From NCBI GenBank assembly GCA_002261155.1, contig NKXN01000030.1, positions 156,745-220,744 of the forward strand: 64,000 nt of DNA, written 5' to 3'. Positions 36,790-45,540 of this stretch are shown piece by piece; the first letter of the stretch is position 1; every line of letters starts with the position of its first letter. The notes beneath the pieces are model-generated. The model saw only the letters and a list, made by a program, of their open reading frames with translations, did not search any database and was not told the origin of the DNA. The position numbers were made by a program, and so were the translations under genes. This DNA comes from Bacillaceae bacterium SAS-127 (GTDB lineage: Bacteria; Bacillota; Bacilli; Bacillales; Domibacillaceae).

Positions 36790-37359
36790 TTGATAGGCGT
36801 TTTTGAAAAATTAGAAAATTATATATTGCTCGGTTCGGCATTGATTATCGCTGGATCTGCAAGCTTAAATAATTTTATTGACCGCGACATCGATCCGTTG
36901 ATGGAACGAACGAAAAGTCGACCGACTGTAACTGGAAAGATTAGTTTTCCAAAAATCATGTCAATAGGATTCGCGTTTATTATTAGAACGACTTTGCTGT
37001 TGTTAACGACGTTCACAGCGGGTATGATTGGACTGATCGGAGTATTTAGTTATGTCGTCCTTTACTCTATATGGTTCAAGAGGAGATATGTTAGCAATAC
37101 CGTTGTAGGAAGCATTTCTGGTGCTGTACTGCCATTAATTGGCTGGCTTGCTCTTGGATTGGCTGGATATAAAATGAAAGATGATCTAAAATGGGCCAAG
37201 CTAATGTTTGTTTATTATTTTCAATATTTAACAATTGCGTTTGTGGCGATGGTTATTTTAACTGTCATATATAAAGAGGGGAATTCTTTCTTGTTAAAGA
37301 AATCCATATATAAGCTCATGTTCATTTTAGAAATTCAGAAGAAAGAGGGGGTTAATTAA
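36790..37359 (+). pseudogene. ctaB: Truncated protoheme IX farnesyltransferase (ctaB remnant)
   Basis: An open frame of 189 codons is clearly CtaB-derived: [28 protein letters not shown] sequence, [12 protein letters not shown] and [17 protein letters not shown] are present. Normal CtaB has about 300 residues. Here the first 60 or so codons are missing, with no ribosome binding site before the TTG. Immediately after LIGW the sequence jumps to [17 protein letters not shown], which belongs about 90 residues further on. The second Asp-rich motif (EDYRAAN-like) is lost. It cannot be a normal heme O synthase. A functional copy must be elsewhere if heme A is made. Confidence 0.88.
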
Positions 37360-37362
37360 GCT

Positions 37363-38442
37363 ATGAGAGAAAGGCTAACTAAATGGCGTCTTTTCTCGGT
37401 ATTTACCGCATTGGCGCTTGTTCTATCTGGCTGTGGTGAACCATTTCTGTCCGCGTTAGTACCAGGCGGAGAAGTCGCTCAAAAACAATATGATTTAATG
37501 CTTTTGAGTACGATCATCATGGTTGCTGTAATTTTAGTCGTTTTTGTTATTTTTATTATCGCTATTTTCCGCTTCCGTCGTAAAAAAGGCGACGAAAACA
37601 AAATCCCTAAGCAAGTAGAGGGAAGTCATTTATTAGAAGTTATTTGGACCGTTATTCCGATTATTCTTCTTTTAGTTCTTGCAGTGCCAACAGTTAAAGC
37701 AACTTTTGACCTTGCAGATGTAAAGGAAATGGATAAGAAGAATGCAAAGGGCGAGCGCGATGCACTTGTTGTAAACGTACGTGCAAGCTTGTACTGGTGG
37801 GAGTTTGAATACCCGGATCAAAAGGTAGTTACTGGTCAAGATTTAGTCGTACCAACGGATCAAAAAGTTTATTTTAATTTAAAAGCATCTGACGTTAAGC
37901 ATTCATTCTGGATTCCTGCAGCAGGTGGAAAGATGGATACGAACGTAGATAACGTTAACCAATTTTGGCTTGAGTTTGACAATGAGAAATCTAAAGATGC
38001 ACAAAACCTTTTCTATGGTAAATGTGCGGAACTTTGCGGTCCTTCACATGCTTTAATGGACTTCAAAGTAAAAGCGATTCCACAGGACGAATTTAAGCAG
38101 TGGATGGATGATATGAAAACAGCGAAAGAAGAGACACCGACTGATGCTACAGCAGCAAAAGGTCAAGAGCTTTTCAAACAAAACTGTTTGAGTTGTCATG
38201 CTGTTACTCCACAAGATGCACGTCCGGAACAAGCGAGACTTGCTCCGAACTTAGCAACATTTGGAGAGCGTTCCCGTGTTGCTGGTATTTTAGAGCATAA
38301 CGAGGAAGAATTGAAAAACTGGATTCGCGATCCTGAGAAATACAAACCTGGTAACAAAATGACAGACACATATAAAGAGTTATCTGAAGATGAGCTAGAT
38401 CAACTAGCAGCATACTTAATGAGTTTGAAAGTACAAGATTAA
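37363..38442 (+). CDS. ctaC: caa3 cytochrome oxidase subunit II
   Basis: This 359-residue lipoprotein (lipobox LSGC, Cys24) has two membrane helices. A CuA cupredoxin domain (CAELCGPSHALMDF) and a fused C-terminal cytochrome c domain with heme motif CLSCH follow, which defines a caa3 oxidase. It accepts electrons from cytochrome c. The ATG follows AAAGAGGGGGTTAATTAAGCT and lies three bases after the ctaB remnant's stop. ctaD follows after 27 bases. Confidence 0.96.
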   Translation: MRERLTKWRLFSVFTALALVLSGCGEPFLSALVPGGEVAQKQYDLMLLSTIIMVAVILVVFVIFIIAIFRFRRKKGDENKIPKQVEGSHLLEVIWTVIPIILLLVLAVPTVKATFDLADVKEMDKKNAKGERDALVVNVRASLYWWEFEYPDQKVVTGQDLVVPTDQKVYFNLKASDVKHSFWIPAAGGKMDTNVDNVNQFWLEFDNEKSKDAQNLFYGKCAELCGPSHALMDFKVKAIPQDEFKQWMDDMKTAKEETPTDATAAKGQELFKQNCLSCHAVTPQDARPEQARLAPNLATFGERSRVAGILEHNEEELKNWIRDPEKYKPGNKMTDTYKELSEDELDQLAAYLMSLKVQD

Positions 38443-38469
38443 TAAACGATCAAAAAGGAGGTAAAATCG

Positions 38470-40341
38470 TTGAGTACCATTGCGCAAAAACGAGGTTTCG
38501 CAGCTACGATTTGGGATTATTTAACTACGGTTGACCATAAGAAAATTGCGATTCTTTACTTAATTGCAGGCGGTATCTTCTTCCTCATGGGTGGCGTTGA
38601 AGCCATGATGATTCGGATTCAGCTTGCTAAACCAAACAATGATTTTGTGAGTGCGGGTTTATTTAATGAACTTTTGACTATGCACGGAACAACCATGATC
38701 TTCTTAGCGGCTATGCCATTGCTATTCGCATTTATGAATGCGATTATGCCGCTTCAAATTGGAGCTCGTGACGTTGCATTTCCTTTCTTAAACGCACTAG
38801 GTTTCTGGTTATTCTTTTTCGGGGGATTATTTTTAAACTTATCATGGTTCCTTGGTGGAGCTCCTGATGCAGGGTGGACATCTTATGCTTCTTTATCACT
38901 TGCGTCGGAAGGACATGGAATAGACTTCTATGTGCTTGGCTTACAAGTATCAGGTTTTGGTACGTTAATTGGGGGGATTAACTTCCTCGTTACCATTATT
39001 AATATGCGTGCTCCTGGTATGACTTACATGAGAATGCCTTTATTTACATGGACGACATTTGTGGCGTCTGCGCTTATTTTATTCGCATTCCCACCGTTAA
39101 CAGTAGGTATGTTCATGTTAATGTTTGACCGTTTATTCGGTTCTAATTTCTTTAACGTAGCAGCTGGTGGTAACACAATTATTTGGGAGCATTTTTTCTG
39201 GATTTTTGGTCACCCTGAAGTGTATATTTTGATTTTACCGGCTTTCGGTATTTTCTCTGAGATCTTCTCAACGTTCTCAAGAAAGCGTTTATTCGGATAT
39301 TCGTCTATGGTATTCGCAACTGTATTAATCGGTTTCTTAGGGTTCATGGTGTGGGCTCACCATATGTTTACAACGGGTATGGGTCCTGTGGCGAATGCGA
39401 TCTTCGCGGTAGCTACAATGGCGATTGCCGTTCCAACGGGGATTAAGATCTTTAACTGGTTATTAACGATTTGGGGCGGTAGTATTCGTTTCACTACGCC
39501 AATGCTATATGCTGTCGCATTTATTCCATCTTTCGTTGCCGGTGGGGTAACAGGAGTTATGCAAGCAGCAGCACCAGCGGATTATCAATATCATGATTCA
39601 TACTTTATCGTAGCTCACTTCCACTACGTAATTGTCGGTGGAGTTGTGTTAGCGTTATTAGCAGCCACTCATTTCTATTGGCCGAAAATGTTTGGAACAA
39701 TGTTAAGTGAAAAATTAGGAAAAGTAACGTTTGTTTTATTCTTCGTTGGTTTCCATTTAACATTCTTTGTTCAACATTTCTTAGGTTTAATGGGGATGCC
39801 ACGTCGTGTTTGGACGTTCTTACCAGGTCAAGGACTTGACACAGGAAACTTCGTGAGTTCGATAGGAGCAGCATTCATGGCAGTGGGGGTTATCGTGTTA
39901 CTATTCAACGTTGTAATAACGTCTGTGAAAAACGAAAAAGTTGGCAACGACCCGTGGGAAGATGGACGTACACTTGAGTGGGCAATCGCTTCGCCACCGC
40001 CGTTCTACAACTTTAAACAAACACCACTTGTTCGTGGATTAGATACTTATTGGATTGAAAAAATGGAAGGTAATAAAGGGATTACACCAGCTGAACCACT
40101 TGGTGATATCCATATGCCTAACGGATCATTCGTACCATTTATGATTTCTCTCGGTTTATTCATCGCTTCTTTCGGAGCAATGTATCATGTAGATGACAAA
40201 CCATGGGCGCTTCCAGTGTTAATTGCTGGGTTAGCCGTTACATTCCTATCTATGTTCTATCGTTCAGTGAAAGACGATCATGGATTCCATATCCATAAAG
40301 AAGATTTAATAGATGAGAAAGATAAGGGGGTTAAGGCATAA
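38470..40341 (+). CDS. ctaD: caa3 cytochrome oxidase subunit I
   Basis: This 623-residue, heme a/a3-CuB catalytic subunit has many membrane helices and the conserved GHPEVYILILPAFGI (CuB His with the Tyr crosslink), WAHHMFTTGM and HFHYVIVGG (heme ligands) motifs. It pumps protons while reducing O2 to water. The TTG start follows AAAGGAGGTAAAATCG. Its stop codon overlaps the ctaE start by one base. Confidence 0.97.
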   Translation: MSTIAQKRGFAATIWDYLTTVDHKKIAILYLIAGGIFFLMGGVEAMMIRIQLAKPNNDFVSAGLFNELLTMHGTTMIFLAAMPLLFAFMNAIMPLQIGARDVAFPFLNALGFWLFFFGGLFLNLSWFLGGAPDAGWTSYASLSLASEGHGIDFYVLGLQVSGFGTLIGGINFLVTIINMRAPGMTYMRMPLFTWTTFVASALILFAFPPLTVGMFMLMFDRLFGSNFFNVAAGGNTIIWEHFFWIFGHPEVYILILPAFGIFSEIFSTFSRKRLFGYSSMVFATVLIGFLGFMVWAHHMFTTGMGPVANAIFAVATMAIAVPTGIKIFNWLLTIWGGSIRFTTPMLYAVAFIPSFVAGGVTGVMQAAAPADYQYHDSYFIVAHFHYVIVGGVVLALLAATHFYWPKMFGTMLSEKLGKVTFVLFFVGFHLTFFVQHFLGLMGMPRRVWTFLPGQGLDTGNFVSSIGAAFMAVGVIVLLFNVVITSVKNEKVGNDPWEDGRTLEWAIASPPPFYNFKQTPLVRGLDTYWIEKMEGNKGITPAEPLGDIHMPNGSFVPFMISLGLFIASFGAMYHVDDKPWALPVLIAGLAVTFLSMFYRSVKDDHGFHIHKEDLIDEKDKGVKA

Positions 40342-40970
40342 TGCACGTTGAAGAAAAATTCACACCCCAAACTTGGCCAGAATCACCGGAGCAAGCGACC
40401 CTTGAAGGGAAAAATAAATTTCTTGGGTTTTGGTTCTTTTTAGGAGGAGAGACAGTTTTGTTCGCTTCTCTCTTCGCAACCTATCTTGCGTTAAAAGATA
40501 AAGTTCCAAGCCCGGATCACGTGTTAGCGAAAGATCTGTTTCAGTTACCTTTAGTATTCGTTATGACGATGTTGTTATTAACGAGCTCGTTAACGAGCGT
40601 GTTTGCGATGTATCATATGAAAAACTATAACTTCAAGCGTATGCAAGCTTGGTTATTGTTTACAGTTCTTCTTGGCTTAGCCTTTTTAGGTTGTGAGATT
40701 TACGAGTTTAATCATTACTATCATGAGTATAATCACACATTCACAAGCAGCGCATTCGGTTCAGCCTTTTACACATTAGTCGGTTTCCATGGAGCCCACG
40801 TAATCTTCGGTTTATCATGGATTATTGTTTTAATGGTTCGTAACGCAAAGCGAGGATTAAGTCTATACAACGCACCTAAGTTTTACTTAGCTAGTCTTTA
40901 TTGGCACTTCATTGACGTTGTTTGGGTCTTTATCTTCACTGTAGTATACTTAATGGGAATGGTGGGATAA
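40341..40970 (+). CDS. ctaE: caa3 cytochrome oxidase subunit III
   Basis: This 209-residue integral membrane protein of the COX3 family has five helices. GFHGAHVIFGLSWI and the terminal WHFIDVVWVFIFTVVYLMG motifs are conserved. ATG overlaps the ctaD stop by one base, which indicates coupled translation. Confidence 0.96.
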   Translation: MHVEEKFTPQTWPESPEQATLEGKNKFLGFWFFLGGETVLFASLFATYLALKDKVPSPDHVLAKDLFQLPLVFVMTMLLLTSSLTSVFAMYHMKNYNFKRMQAWLLFTVLLGLAFLGCEIYEFNHYYHEYNHTFTSSAFGSAFYTLVGFHGAHVIFGLSWIIVLMVRNAKRGLSLYNAPKFYLASLYWHFIDVVWVFIFTVVYLMGMVG

Positions 40971-40973
40971 TTG

Positions 40974-41306
40974 ATGGTGAATAATCAATCAAATTCAAGC
41001 AACCCAAGAGTTGATTACGAATACCGACGTAAAAAAAATGCTGAAGAAATGAGAATGCAAGTCGTAAGCTTTACTTTAATGATTTTCTTTACAGTCGTTG
41101 CCTTTGTAGCTGTTGCAGCAGGTTTTTCTAAATGGTTTATCGTTCCATTTATTCTTTTACTTGCATGCGTTCAAGTAGCATTTCAATTATATTATTTCAT
41201 GCATATGAGCCATAAAGGTCATGAAGCACCTTCTCTTTTCTTGTGGTCGGCTATAGTCATAGCATTTGTAACCGTTTTAGCATTTGTAACGATTGTATGG
41301 ATTTAA
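40974..41306 (+). CDS. ctaF: caa3 cytochrome oxidase subunit IV
   Basis: This 110-residue protein has a basic N-terminal segment (YRRKKNAEEMRMQ) and three membrane helices of the COX4 prokaryotic type, including FQLYYFMHMSHKG. ATG 40974 is taken after GGTGGGATAATTG; an in-frame TTG at 40971 and GTG at 40977 are possible. It is the last gene before a terminator. Confidence 0.92.
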   Translation: MVNNQSNSSNPRVDYEYRRKKNAEEMRMQVVSFTLMIFFTVVAFVAVAAGFSKWFIVPFILLLACVQVAFQLYYFMHMSHKGHEAPSLFLWSAIVIAFVTVLAFVTIVWI

Positions 41307-41310
41307 TGAG

Positions 41311-41338
41311 AAAGCTAGCCTCTATGGGCTGGCTTTTT
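41311..41338 (+). terminator. Terminator after ctaF
   Basis: AAAGCTAGCC pairs with GGCTGGCTTT (one G-T) around six bases, followed by TTG. Confidence 0.75.
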
Positions 41339-41395
41339 GATTTGTTCGGTCATTGTTTTACTTATATAATGTCATCAACTTGTCAATTGCTAACA

Positions 41396-41424
41396 TTGAT
41401 AGGTAGCAAGGAGAAAGGTATAAT
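41396..41424 (+). promoter_or_regulatory. Sigma-A promoter of ctaG
   Basis: TTGATA and a perfect TATAAT are spaced exactly 17 bp, 44 bases before the ctaG start. ctaG is thus likely transcribed independently of ctaCDEF. Confidence 0.75.
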
Positions 41425-41467
41425 CATTAATAGGACATCTCTCAAAAATGATCGAGGTGAATAAATA

Positions 41468-42379
41468 ATGCCCATTGGGATTTTTGGATTTCAATCTTTA
41501 TGGAGTCCTTTGTTTATGCTTGTGCTAGCTTTCATTTCTGTTTTGTTTTTCTTAATAACGGTGAAATGGAGAAAGGATTTTAAAGAAAGTGAACCGTTAA
41601 CGAAACGCCAAGCAAGCCTATTTATAATGGCGATCCTTGTATTATATGCTGTCAAAGGCTCTCCTATTGACTTGCTGGGCCATATTATGTTTTCTTATCA
41701 TATGGTTCAAATGGCTGTTCTTTATTTAGTTGTTCCACCACTTCTCATTAAAGCAATACCTTGGTGGGTTTGGAAAGTGGTTATTGAGTTACCTGTAATT
41801 AAAAACGTATTTCAATTGTTTACAAAACCACTTGTTGCATTAATTTTGTTTAATGGGATGTTTTCGTTTTATCATATCCCTTTGATTTTTGATTACATTA
41901 AAATGAGTGAAACCCTTCATGGCTTATACACATTTATTTTGTTTATTTTCGCTATCTTTATGTGGTGGCCATTAGTTAATGAAATACCAAACAGAAAACA
42001 ACTAGCTGGTATTAGAAAAGTAGGCTATATTTTTGCTAATGGAATTTTACTAACTCCAGCCTGTGCTTTAATTATTTTTGCTTCTACGCCGCTATATGCG
42101 ACATATAGTGATGCCGGTTCTTGGCTGAAAGCAATGGAGCTATGTGTGCCAGTAACGACATTGCAAGGGTTAAATTTAAGTGGACCTGAATTGTTTTCAA
42201 ATATGCCTGTCGTTGAAGATCAACAACTCGGCGGTATTATTATGAAAATCATTCAAGAGATTGTCTATGGCTATATTCTGGCCATTGTCTTTTTTGAATG
42301 GTATCGAAAAGAGCAACGCGATGAAGAGACGATTACACAAGAAGCATTGGCTCGTCATCAATCTAATTTAATTAAGTAA
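41468..42379 (+). CDS. ctaG: Cytochrome c oxidase assembly factor CtaG (caa3 type)
   Basis: This 303-residue membrane protein of the caa3_CtaG family has about seven helices. Conserved histidine-bearing segments include HIMFSYHMVQM, FYHIP and MWWPLVNEIP. In B. subtilis it is needed for active caa3 oxidase, probably for CuB insertion. The ATG follows ATCGAGGTGAATAA. It has its own strong promoter, and ctaM follows 60 bases later. Confidence 0.94.
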   Translation: MPIGIFGFQSLWSPLFMLVLAFISVLFFLITVKWRKDFKESEPLTKRQASLFIMAILVLYAVKGSPIDLLGHIMFSYHMVQMAVLYLVVPPLLIKAIPWWVWKVVIELPVIKNVFQLFTKPLVALILFNGMFSFYHIPLIFDYIKMSETLHGLYTFILFIFAIFMWWPLVNEIPNRKQLAGIRKVGYIFANGILLTPACALIIFASTPLYATYSDAGSWLKAMELCVPVTTLQGLNLSGPELFSNMPVVEDQQLGGIIMKIIQEIVYGYILAIVFFEWYRKEQRDEETITQEALARHQSNLIK

Positions 42380-42439
42380 TTTGTACGAGGGGTAACTTAA
42401 AAGGTAGTTGCCCTATACATATGGAAGAGAGGATACGAC

Positions 42440-42901
42440 ATGTCTTTACCTATCCTGCCTACAATTAGTACATCATTTATCGTGTTAAGTGCGATTTTTG
42501 TTGCGATTGGTTGGGCGCAAATTAAACAGAGAAAAATTGAACAGCATAAAAAAACGATGTTAATGGCAGCTGTTTTTGCGCTGATCTTTTTCATTATTTA
42601 TGTCAGTCGGACTGTTTTCGTGGGAAATACAGCATTTGGAGGACCGGATGAGATCAAAATCTATTATACATCCTTCTTAATTTTCCACATTATTTTAGCT
42701 ACAACAGGTGCTGTTTTCGGCATTGTAACTCTTCTTACTGGCTTGAAAAATAACTTGGTTAAGCATAAAAAGCTGGGACCGATCACTAGTGTCATTTGGT
42801 TTTTTACAGCGATTACGGGTGTTGCTGTTTATTGTCTTTTATATATTCTATATAAAGGTGGAGAGACAACATCTGTTATTAAGGCGATATTAGGATTTTA
42901 A
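42440..42901 (+). CDS. ctaM: DUF420 oxidase maturation factor CtaM
   Basis: This 153-residue protein has four membrane helices and the DUF420 pattern: PTISTSFIVLSAIFVAIGW, KKTMLMAAVFALIFFIIYVSR, then YTSFLIFHIILATTG with conserved histidines. CtaM of S. aureus and YozB/CtaM of B. subtilis are required for maturation of heme A-type oxidases. Placement beside ctaG supports that role. It lies elsewhere in B. subtilis. Confidence 0.85.
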   Translation: MSLPILPTISTSFIVLSAIFVAIGWAQIKQRKIEQHKKTMLMAAVFALIFFIIYVSRTVFVGNTAFGGPDEIKIYYTSFLIFHIILATTGAVFGIVTLLTGLKNNLVKHKKLGPITSVIWFFTAITGVAVYCLLYILYKGGETTSVIKAILGF

Positions 42902-42929
42902 GCAGGGGGTTCACTCCTGCTTTTTTTTA
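42901..42929 (+). terminator. Terminator after ctaM
   Basis: AGCAGG pairs with CCTGCT around nine bases, followed by eight T residues. Confidence 0.85.
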
Positions 42930-42942
42930 TTGTTTAGAAAGA

Positions 42943-42974
42943 AAAAGTGCTAGGAGATTTTCCTAGCACTTTTA
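42943..42974 (-). terminator. Terminator after yugN
   Basis: AAAAGTGCTAGGA pairs perfectly with TCCTAGCACTTTT around five bases. The T-run on the minus strand serves yugN. Confidence 0.85.
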
Positions 42975-42984
42975 AAAGATGAGA

Positions 42985-43344
42985 TTAAATAATGAATGGA
43001 GTAATTTCGTTTTTAATATCTGTAAGTAGCTTTTCACAAGTTTCTACTAAAGATTGTGGGAAGTGTTCACCGTCTCCATATTCCACTCCATGAGGATAAT
43101 AATGCTTTCCTAATAATGGAGTCATTAATTGAATAACAGCTTCTCCGCCGCCGATATCGCCTTCAGTAGCAAAGCCTAATACGCGTAAATAGTATGTACC
43201 TTCTTTTAATTCGAATTTGCGATCAAATGTGGCTCTCTCATAATCCCATTGTCCAGCGTGAACCAATCCGTGTGAACTTAAAATGTACTCTAAGCGGTTA
43301 AAATCTAGTTGTAAATTTTCTAAACCAGTATTTTCAAATTTCAT
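42985..43344 (-). CDS. YugN-family protein
   Basis: This 119-residue cytoplasmic protein of the YugN family has a beta-rich core (ATFDRKFELKEGTYYLRVLGFATEGD-type) and a C-terminal helix. The function is unknown. The ATG follows CAGGAGGGAATCTTTT on the minus strand. A paralogue of B. subtilis yugN at this site is not part of the B. subtilis order. Confidence 0.82.
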   Translation of the reverse strand: MKFENTGLENLQLDFNRLEYILSSHGLVHAGQWDYERATFDRKFELKEGTYYLRVLGFATEGDIGGGEAVIQLMTPLLGKHYYPHGVEYGDGEHFPQSLVETCEKLLTDIKNEITPFII

Positions 43345-43403
43345 AAAAGATTCCCTCCTGAGCTTCTTCGTATATACCCCTATGCATAGCTTACTTCATT
43401 TTA

Positions 43404-43432
43404 ATAATAGTCTAAAAATAAGTTTCTTGCAA
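43404..43432 (-). promoter_or_regulatory. Sigma-A promoter of the yugN-like gene
   Basis: On the minus strand TTGCAA and TATTAT are spaced exactly 17 bp. Confidence 0.6.
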
Positions 43433-43636
43433 TGTATTGAAAGGAATGAAAAAGATTAATTTTACACGATTATTCAATGAGTGTTCAAGTATTTGCTGAA
43501 AAGGAGAAACTTATATAAGTACATTCCTTGATGTAGTTGTTAGCTTCTCGTATGCGTCTATTTAGATAAAGTGTTATAATATCAGTATAAAATGGGGACG
43601 CTATTTGTATAGATAGAAGGAAAGGAGGGGTGCATT

Positions 43637-44701
43637 CTGAGATCGGCAATTAGAATATTAATCGTGATGTCTATTATCTTAATTGTTGGTTTATATACGA
43701 ATCAAGCAATGGAAGAAAAAGGGGTGCTTGAAAATTCAACGAGTCTTTCTCCTCCAAAGCCAGATTATGATATAGAAGAAGAATTAAAGAGTCAGGCAGA
43801 GCCTTCGCCAATTGCTAAGAAGCCTGGGACGGGTGTTGGAGCGTTTTTAGGAAAAGAAGCCAATGTATTAGTGAAGACATATGGTGAGCCTATCCGCAAA
43901 GACTTGTCTGCTTACGGGTATGAATGGTGGATTTATAAAAAAGATCACCAATATGTTCAATTTGGTGTAGAAGGAAATAAGGTCGTAACGGCTTTTGCTA
44001 CAGGTGAAACAGATGTGTCTCCTTTTAAGATCGGACAACAATCGGCTGAAATTTTTCGTACTAATTTATTGAATACAGAAATTGTTATTAATATGAAGGA
44101 AGGTACGTACCGATTTGAATTGTCAGAGGAAGATTTTAATATTCGTCCACTGATTCCATTAGGTGATATTTATGCGCAATTATATATTGATAAATTTACT
44201 GGAACGCTTTCTAGTGTTCGTTTTTTAACAAAAGATAGCTTACTTAAGCAACGACCATATGAAATGGTCTACCGTGGGGATTTGCCAGTTGTTCCTGAAC
44301 CGCCATCCTCTGTTTGGGCGAAGATTCAAGAAGGCAATGAACAGCAAATATTGGATTTGACGAATATGATTCGGATTCGATTTGATCTCAATCAATTAAT
44401 GTGGGCGCCAGATGTAGCGGATGTTGCTAGATTGCATAGTAAGGATATGTTTGAGAAGCAATATTTCGCACATGAATCTCCTTCTGCAGGTGATTTAGGT
44501 GACCGGTTAACGAAGGCGAATGTCGCATTTCAAACAGCGGGTGAAAATATTGCGGCTAATTATATAGATGGACCAGCTGCTGTGGAAGGCTGGCTTAATT
44601 CGGAAGATCATCGAGAAGCATTATTAGAAGAAGAATATTCCCTCTTAGGAGTGGGCGTTTATCGCAAATATTATACGCAAAATTTTGTCACTAAAAGGTA
44701 G
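43637..44701 (+). CDS. ylbC: CAP-domain protein YlbC, probable CTG start
   Basis: The protein has an N-terminal hydrophobic anchor, a CAP-associated domain (about residues 70-200, TYGEPIRKDLSAYGYEWWIY-like) and a C-terminal CAP/SCP domain (ARLHSKDMFEKQYFAHESP, GENIA). It is predicted to be outside the membrane. No standard start codon gives a good binding-site distance. AAAGGAGGGG (43621-43630) is spaced six bases from CTG 43637, giving 354 residues starting (M)RSAIRILIVM. GTG 43664 and ATG 43667 would cut into the membrane segment. TATAAT at 43575 is a possible -10. Confidence 0.85.
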   Translation: MRSAIRILIVMSIILIVGLYTNQAMEEKGVLENSTSLSPPKPDYDIEEELKSQAEPSPIAKKPGTGVGAFLGKEANVLVKTYGEPIRKDLSAYGYEWWIYKKDHQYVQFGVEGNKVVTAFATGETDVSPFKIGQQSAEIFRTNLLNTEIVINMKEGTYRFELSEEDFNIRPLIPLGDIYAQLYIDKFTGTLSSVRFLTKDSLLKQRPYEMVYRGDLPVVPEPPSSVWAKIQEGNEQQILDLTNMIRIRFDLNQLMWAPDVADVARLHSKDMFEKQYFAHESPSAGDLGDRLTKANVAFQTAGENIAANYIDGPAAVEGWLNSEDHREALLEEEYSLLGVGVYRKYYTQNFVTKR

Positions 44702-44796
44702 CTGTTTAGGCTGCCTTTTTATGATGAAATTTTTTCACTTTTTATCCTCTAGTCCATAAAGTAATAGTAGCAAATTTATCGGGCGAGGGATGCTAT

Positions 44797-45153
44797 ATGG
44801 AGAAGGATGCCTTACATCCAGAAGTACAACAATTTAAAAAGTATATGAGTGCGCGACCAAAATTAAAAAGAATGGTGAGGGAAAGAAAGCGAACTTTACA
44901 ACAGTTGTTTGAAGAGTGGTATGAAATGGGTGAAGTGATTGATGAAGAAGAGCAGGAGAGAGAAGCAGATGAAGCTTCTAGTTGGAGTGACAAAATAGTA
45001 GAGACAATCGCATCACTAGATGCCAATAAATGGAATGGTTATGTGGCTGAATGTCAATCCATATTGGAAACGATTCAATTAATTCTTGCAGACTTGGTCG
45101 AGCAGGGGAAAGAGAGAAGAGATCCATTTTGGCCTTCAAAAAGGAGGGACTAG
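44797..45153 (+). CDS. ylbD: YlbD, putative spore coat protein
   Basis: This 118-residue, highly charged, helical protein has RPKLKRMVRERKRTLQQLFEEWYEMGE-like sequence typical of the YlbD family, annotated as putative coat proteins in Bacillus. A Glu-rich centre separates two helical parts. The ATG follows GGCGAGGGATGCTAT. ylbE starts two bases after the stop, so the pair are co-translated. Confidence 0.85.
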   Translation: MEKDALHPEVQQFKKYMSARPKLKRMVRERKRTLQQLFEEWYEMGEVIDEEEQEREADEASSWSDKIVETIASLDANKWNGYVAECQSILETIQLILADLVEQGKERRDPFWPSKRRD

Positions 45154-45154
45154 A

Positions 45155-45427
45155 TTGAGACAGGAAATCATGGGAAAAATCAATGACAATAAAGAATGGT
45201 TAGCCTATTTAAGGAAAGAACCGATCTGGTATCGACTGTTAAGTAGAAATCCGTATGATTTAGAGAAGTTTGAACGAGCGAGCCTTCATTATTATAAGAA
45301 GACCTTCCCACATCAAGTAGAGCGAGTCAATGATGGACTGTTATTAGCTTCAGCTTTATTTTCGATGATGAATTCACAAATATCCACACCAACGTCATCA
45401 GAAGCTACAAATTCGGCAGAGTCATAA
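45155..45427 (+). CDS. ylbE: YlbE-like protein
   Basis: This 90-residue protein has WLAYLRKEPIWYRLLSRNP and ASLHYYKKTFPHQVERV, as in B. subtilis YlbE (79 residues). The function is unknown. TTG 45155 is preferred because AAGGAGGG lies six bases upstream; the ATG at 45170 is an internal alternative. The last 18 residues are Ser/Thr/Asn-rich and look unstructured. Confidence 0.82.
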   Translation: MRQEIMGKINDNKEWLAYLRKEPIWYRLLSRNPYDLEKFERASLHYYKKTFPHQVERVNDGLLLASALFSMMNSQISTPTSSEATNSAES

Positions 45428-45487
45428 AAAATGATCAATAAAAATGCTTCCTTTTGTTCACACTAAAATAAAGTGAAACTTCAATCA

Positions 45488-45528
45488 GTGGGGGTTTTAC
45501 AGCCCGTTAATGCGGGATAAAAAGATGA
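45488..45528 (+). repeat. Dispersed 40-bp repeat, copy 2
   Basis: GGGGTTTTACAGCCCGTTAA continues into TGCGGGATAAAAAGATGA. It matches the minus-strand copy at 22828-22866 in about 33 of 39 positions, with the CCCG/CGGG hairpin conserved. It sits directly upstream of the lipoprotein gene, and its end abuts that gene's ribosome binding site. Confidence 0.75.
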
Positions 45529-45540
45529 GGAGTGTAGAGC

